Of a stretch of 7,425 nt of DNA, positions 5,541-7,425 are shown piece by piece (position 1 is the stretch's first letter; the number at the start of each line of letters is the position of its first letter). The stretch covers positions 1 to 7,425 of the forward strand of contig CAJGCH010000147.1 of NCBI GenBank assembly GCA_904501845.1. The letters run 5' to 3'. The translations under genes and the position numbers were made by a program. The notes under the pieces were generated by a model. It searched no databases, was not told where the DNA came from, and saw nothing but the letters and a program-made list of their open reading frames with translations. This DNA is from an uncultured Bacillaceae bacterium (lineage in GTDB: Bacteria; Bacillota; Bacilli; Bacillales; Pradoshiaceae).

Positions 5541-6806
5541 TTAAATCCATCCTCTAAACCGGGAAGCCTCAGCCATTTTACGTACACCAATCATATAGGC
5601 AGCCAATCTCATGTCCACCTTACGCGTATTGGCAGTATCATAAATATTATTAAAGGAGCGGACCATCACTCTCTCTAATTTCTCTTCGACCTCTTCCTCA
5701 GTCCAATAATAGCCTTGATTGTTCTGTACCCATTCAAAGTAGGAAACCGTCACTCCACCCGCTGATGCCAATACATCAGGAACAAGCAAAATACCGCGCT
5801 CAGTCAAGATTTTTGTGCCCTCAATAGTGGTCGGTCCATTAGCTGCTTCTACTACAATCTTCGCCTTAATGTTATAGGCGTTTTCATCCGTGATTTGGTT
5901 TTCTATCGCCGCAGGGACGAGCACATCGCAATCAAGCTCCAGCAATTCTTTATTCGTGATTGTATTCTGAAAAAGATTCGTCACTGTACCGAAGCTGTCG
6001 CGCCTGTCTAACAGATAATCAATATCCAGCCCGTCAGGATCATGCAGTGCACCTTGGGCATCAGAGATTCCGATGACCTTTGCACCGGCGTCATGCATAA
6101 ATTTCGCCAGGAAACTTCCCGCATTTCCGAAGCCTTGCACAACAACCCTGGCTCCTTTTATATCGATTCCGCGCTTCTTCGCCGCTTCTCGTATACATAT
6201 GGTTACACCCTTAGCGGTAGCGGTTTCACGTCCGTGAGATCCTCCGAGCACTAATGGTTTTCCTGTAATGAATCCCGGGGAATTGAATTCATCCATCCGG
6301 CTATACTCATCCATCATCCATGCCATAATCTGCGAATTCGTGAAAACATCCGGCGCCGGAATATCTTTTGTTGGCCCTACGACTTGACTGATTGCGCGAA
6401 CATACCCGCGGCTTAGTCTTTCCAATTCGCGGAATGACATATTTCTAGGGTCACAGATGATGCCGCCTTTAGCTCCTCCATATGGCAAGTCCACAATACC
6501 GCACTTCAAACTCATCCAAATCGATAAAGCCTTAATCTCTTTCTCCGTGACATTCGGATGGAATCTGATTCCGCCCTTTGTTGGCCCAACGGCATCATTA
6601 TGCTGAGCTCTGAAGCCAGTAAATATCTTTACTGAACCATCATCCATTTTTACTGGTATCTTCACGGTAAGCATCCGTAATGGCTCTTTTAGCAGTTCAT
6701 ATACTTCTTCAGGATATCCGAGTTTATCCAATGCCTTGTGAATGACAGTTTGTGTGGATTTCAATACATCCAATCTGTCTTCATTGGTTTGGTGGTCGGC
6801 TGACAT
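5541..6806 (-). CDS. gudB: NAD-dependent catabolic glutamate dehydrogenase (GudB/RocG type)
   Basis: The enzyme oxidatively deaminates glutamate to 2-oxoglutarate and ammonia with NAD. The 421-residue product is full length (B. subtilis RocG/GudB about 424-427). The N-terminal dimerisation/substrate domain has PTKGGIRFHP with Lys77, SLKCGIVDLPYGGAKGG with Lys101 and Lys113, and Asp153 in PAPDVFTN. These correspond to Lys89, Lys113, Lys125 and Asp165 of the Clostridium symbiosum enzyme with a constant offset of 12. The Rossmann domain carries GFGNAG at 225-230 and an acidic residue at 249, which fits NAD use. The C-terminus ARFRGWI-like ending (ASRFRGWI) is typical. AGGAGGT lies seven bases before the ATG. 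The stretch EKEIKALSIWM (88-98) has a single IKA, without the three-residue duplication that inactivates GudB of laboratory B. subtilis, so the protein should be active. Its place beside ypdA and prsW argues for GudB rather than RocG. Confidence 0.95.
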   Translation of the reverse strand: MSADHQTNEDRLDVLKSTQTVIHKALDKLGYPEEVYELLKEPLRMLTVKIPVKMDDGSVKIFTGFRAQHNDAVGPTKGGIRFHPNVTEKEIKALSIWMSLKCGIVDLPYGGAKGGIICDPRNMSFRELERLSRGYVRAISQVVGPTKDIPAPDVFTNSQIMAWMMDEYSRMDEFNSPGFITGKPLVLGGSHGRETATAKGVTICIREAAKKRGIDIKGARVVVQGFGNAGSFLAKFMHDAGAKVIGISDAQGALHDPDGLDIDYLLDRRDSFGTVTNLFQNTITNKELLELDCDVLVPAAIENQITDENAYNIKAKIVVEAANGPTTIEGTKILTERGILLVPDVLASAGGVTVSYFEWVQNNQGYYWTEEEVEEKLERVMVRSFNNIYDTANTRKVDMRLAAYMIGVRKMAEASRFRGWI

Positions 6807-6891
6807 TCTTAGTACCTCCTAGAGATGAATAATTATCTATTTTTATCTGGACAAATCTATATTTCAATATCCATCTGTATTGGATTGCACA

Positions 6892-6920
6892 ATTATCCAG
6901 CTTTCATATAACTGCTTTAA
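6892..6920 (-). promoter_or_regulatory. tentative sigma-A promoter of gudB
   Basis: TTAAAG (6920-6915), 17 bases, then GATAAT (6897-6892) on the minus strand. The -10 matches 5 of 6 and the -35 matches 3 of 6. The leader would be about 80 bases. The upstream pair TTGCAC/TATACT at 7050-7021 is an equally possible alternative. Confidence 0.3.
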
Positions 6921-6956
6921 CTCTAAGAAAATACGAGTCTAAAATTATATAAAAAT

Positions 6957-7143
6957 AAAAAAAGGCTGTTTTGCACAAAAAATCGAACATACAGACTTGT
7001 CTCACTTCTCATTCAATTACAGTATACTCAAATGTCTATAAGAAGTGCAAGAAGACTGTCTCCCTCATTCTAACATTCTTTTCAGACAGTTCCACCAATA
7101 TTTAGAAATAAGCACCTCATGAATGCCCCCCCAAAAAACAGCC
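6957..7143 (-). other. possible structured RNA or attenuator-like region upstream of gudB
   Basis: GGCTGTTTT (7143-7135 on the minus strand) and AAAACAGCC (6972-6964) are a perfect 9-bp inverted repeat that encloses two further 7-bp inverted repeats. A run of seven T follows at 6963-6957. On the minus strand this would be a branched RNA with a terminator-type end, about 190 bases long. The enclosed arms do not cross, so they could all form together. Nothing links it to a known RNA family. Confidence 0.3.
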
Positions 7144-7180
7144 ATCCCCGCTCTCCTATTCCCGAGTAAAAAAGAGGCTG
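7133..7180 (-). terminator. possible minus-strand terminator at the edge of the repeat
   Basis: CAGCC (7180-7176) can pair with GGCTG (7143-7139), helped by a short TCT/AGA pairing inside, and TTTTTT follows at 7138-7133. The stem is short and bulged. It competes with the longer pairing to 6964-6972, since both use the same GGCTG. Confidence 0.3.
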
Positions 7181-7425
7181 GGATATAACTTATAAACGAT
7201 CCTGAAAGACGAACGATATCTAAATAAATCTTATTAGACCTTGTACTTACTCATTGAGTTACGCTGGTGAACAAGTTCGTTCCATGACGCTACAGCCACT
7301 CGCTTTCCGCGGGGAGGAAGCAGAGCCTCCTCGGGCTGCGCCTGCGGGGCCTCATCCTTTCCGATCCGCAGGAGTCGAGTAGCCACAGCGAAATTCCACT
7401 GGTTATGAACAATGATATACAAAAT
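7168..7425. repeat. Bacillaceae intergenic repeat (MITE-like), right end outside the window
   Basis: AAAAAGAGGCTGGGATATAA at 7168-7188 resembles a sequence I remember as common in Firmicute intergenic regions, often facing its own reverse complement as an inverted end. About 110 bases on, a GC-rich palindrome (7287-7390) breaks the AT-rich context. Its left arm begins CGCTACAGCCACTCG and its right arm is CGAGTAGCCACAGCG (11 of 15 complementary). Inside it are CTTTCCGCGGGG, a GGAGG/CCTCC mini-hairpin and CCTGCGGGGCCTC. CTGGTGAACAA at 7264 recurs as CTGGT-TAT-GAACAA at 7399. No transposase is present. A minus-strand frame of 62 codons through it is not credible as a gene. Whether the matching right end lies beyond 7425 cannot be seen. 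Confidence 0.65.

Larger units (their letters stand above)
6821..7167. other. 347-bp non-coding gudB upstream region
   Basis: No credible gene lies here. It is AT-rich and contains candidate gudB promoter elements, nested inverted repeats (6964-7143), a run of seven C followed by six A (7126-7138), and terminator-like tails on the minus strand. The inner inverted repeats are ACTGTCT/AGACAGT (7055-7061 with 7084-7090) and CACTTCT/AGAAGTG (7003-7009 with 7041-7047). A second possible minus-strand promoter is TTGCAC, 18 bases, TATACT (7050-7021). No T-box, purine, glycine or other familiar riboswitch core was recognised by eye, and no sigma-54 GG-N10-GC element was found. Confidence 0.6.

Noticed and set aside
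6880..6905. Possible sigma-54 promoter upstream of gudB, as known for rocG
   Set aside because: TGG and TGCA are present, but GG and GC are separated by 8 bases, not 10, and the -24 block does not match.
6821..7167. T-box or known riboswitch before gudB
   Set aside because: No T-box core (GGTGGNACC-type with specifier loop) or other familiar conserved motif was found; GGTGGAAC near 7095 is only a partial resemblance without the rest.
7234..7422. 62-codon minus-strand frame through the repeat
   Set aside because: It lies wholly in the palindromic repeat, its composition follows the repeat's GC-rich arms, there is no clear ribosome binding site, and such frames arise in every copy of repeats of this type.
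1..7425. CRISPR array, tRNA, rRNA or transposase gene
   Set aside because: No regularly spaced direct repeats, no tRNA-like cloverleaf and no transposase motifs were seen on either strand.

Overview
The window looks like a chromosomal segment of an endospore-forming Bacillaceae species. All recognisable genes lie on the minus strand, so the right end of the window is upstream. In transcription order they are a GudB/RocG-type glutamate dehydrogenase, the bacillithiol-disulfide reductase ypdA (bdr), an L-asparaginase (ansA), the RsiW site-1 protease prsW, the cortex-lytic enzyme sleB, its partner ypeB, and the first 24 codons of a small ypfB-like membrane protein running off the left edge. From memory this matches the Bacillus subtilis gudB-ypdA-prsW-sleB-ypeB-ypfA-ypfB-cmk neighbourhood, with two differences: an asparaginase sits between ypdA and prsW, and no ypfA (flagellar brake/PilZ) gene lies between ypeB and ypfB. 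The genus cannot be fixed from the sequence.

Layout from the right. 7168-7425 carries a Bacillaceae-type intergenic repeat: a GAGGCTGGGA-type left end and a GC-rich palindrome in AT-rich surroundings, cut by the window edge. 6821-7167 is a non-coding gudB upstream region with nested inverted repeats and several terminator-like tails. gudB (5541-6806) ends in a strong intrinsic terminator. A sigma-A-like promoter then precedes ypdA (4396-5373), which is followed after 27 bases by ansA (3400-4368). A weak AT-rich terminator separates ansA from prsW (2635-3309), and prsW ends in a strong terminator. A sigma-G-like promoter then drives the tight sleB-ypeB pair (2513 to 291), closed by a hairpin at 249-272. 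A short leader region leads into ypfB.

Functionally the genes fall into three groups. GudB (glutamate to 2-oxoglutarate and ammonia) and AnsA (asparagine to aspartate and ammonia) are nitrogen catabolism. YpdA keeps bacillithiol reduced. PrsW senses envelope stress through RsiW/SigW. SleB and YpeB are made in the forespore and degrade spore cortex on germination. The terminators and promoters indicate at least three separate transcription units rather than one operon.

Two gene starts need correction from a longest-ORF reading: sleB starts at 2513, not 2648, and ypeB most probably starts at a TTG at 1643, not the GTG at 1652. I found no evidence of a new multi-gene system. The less ordinary signals are the ypfB leader with a possible upstream mini-ORF, the structured region upstream of gudB, and the repeat element.
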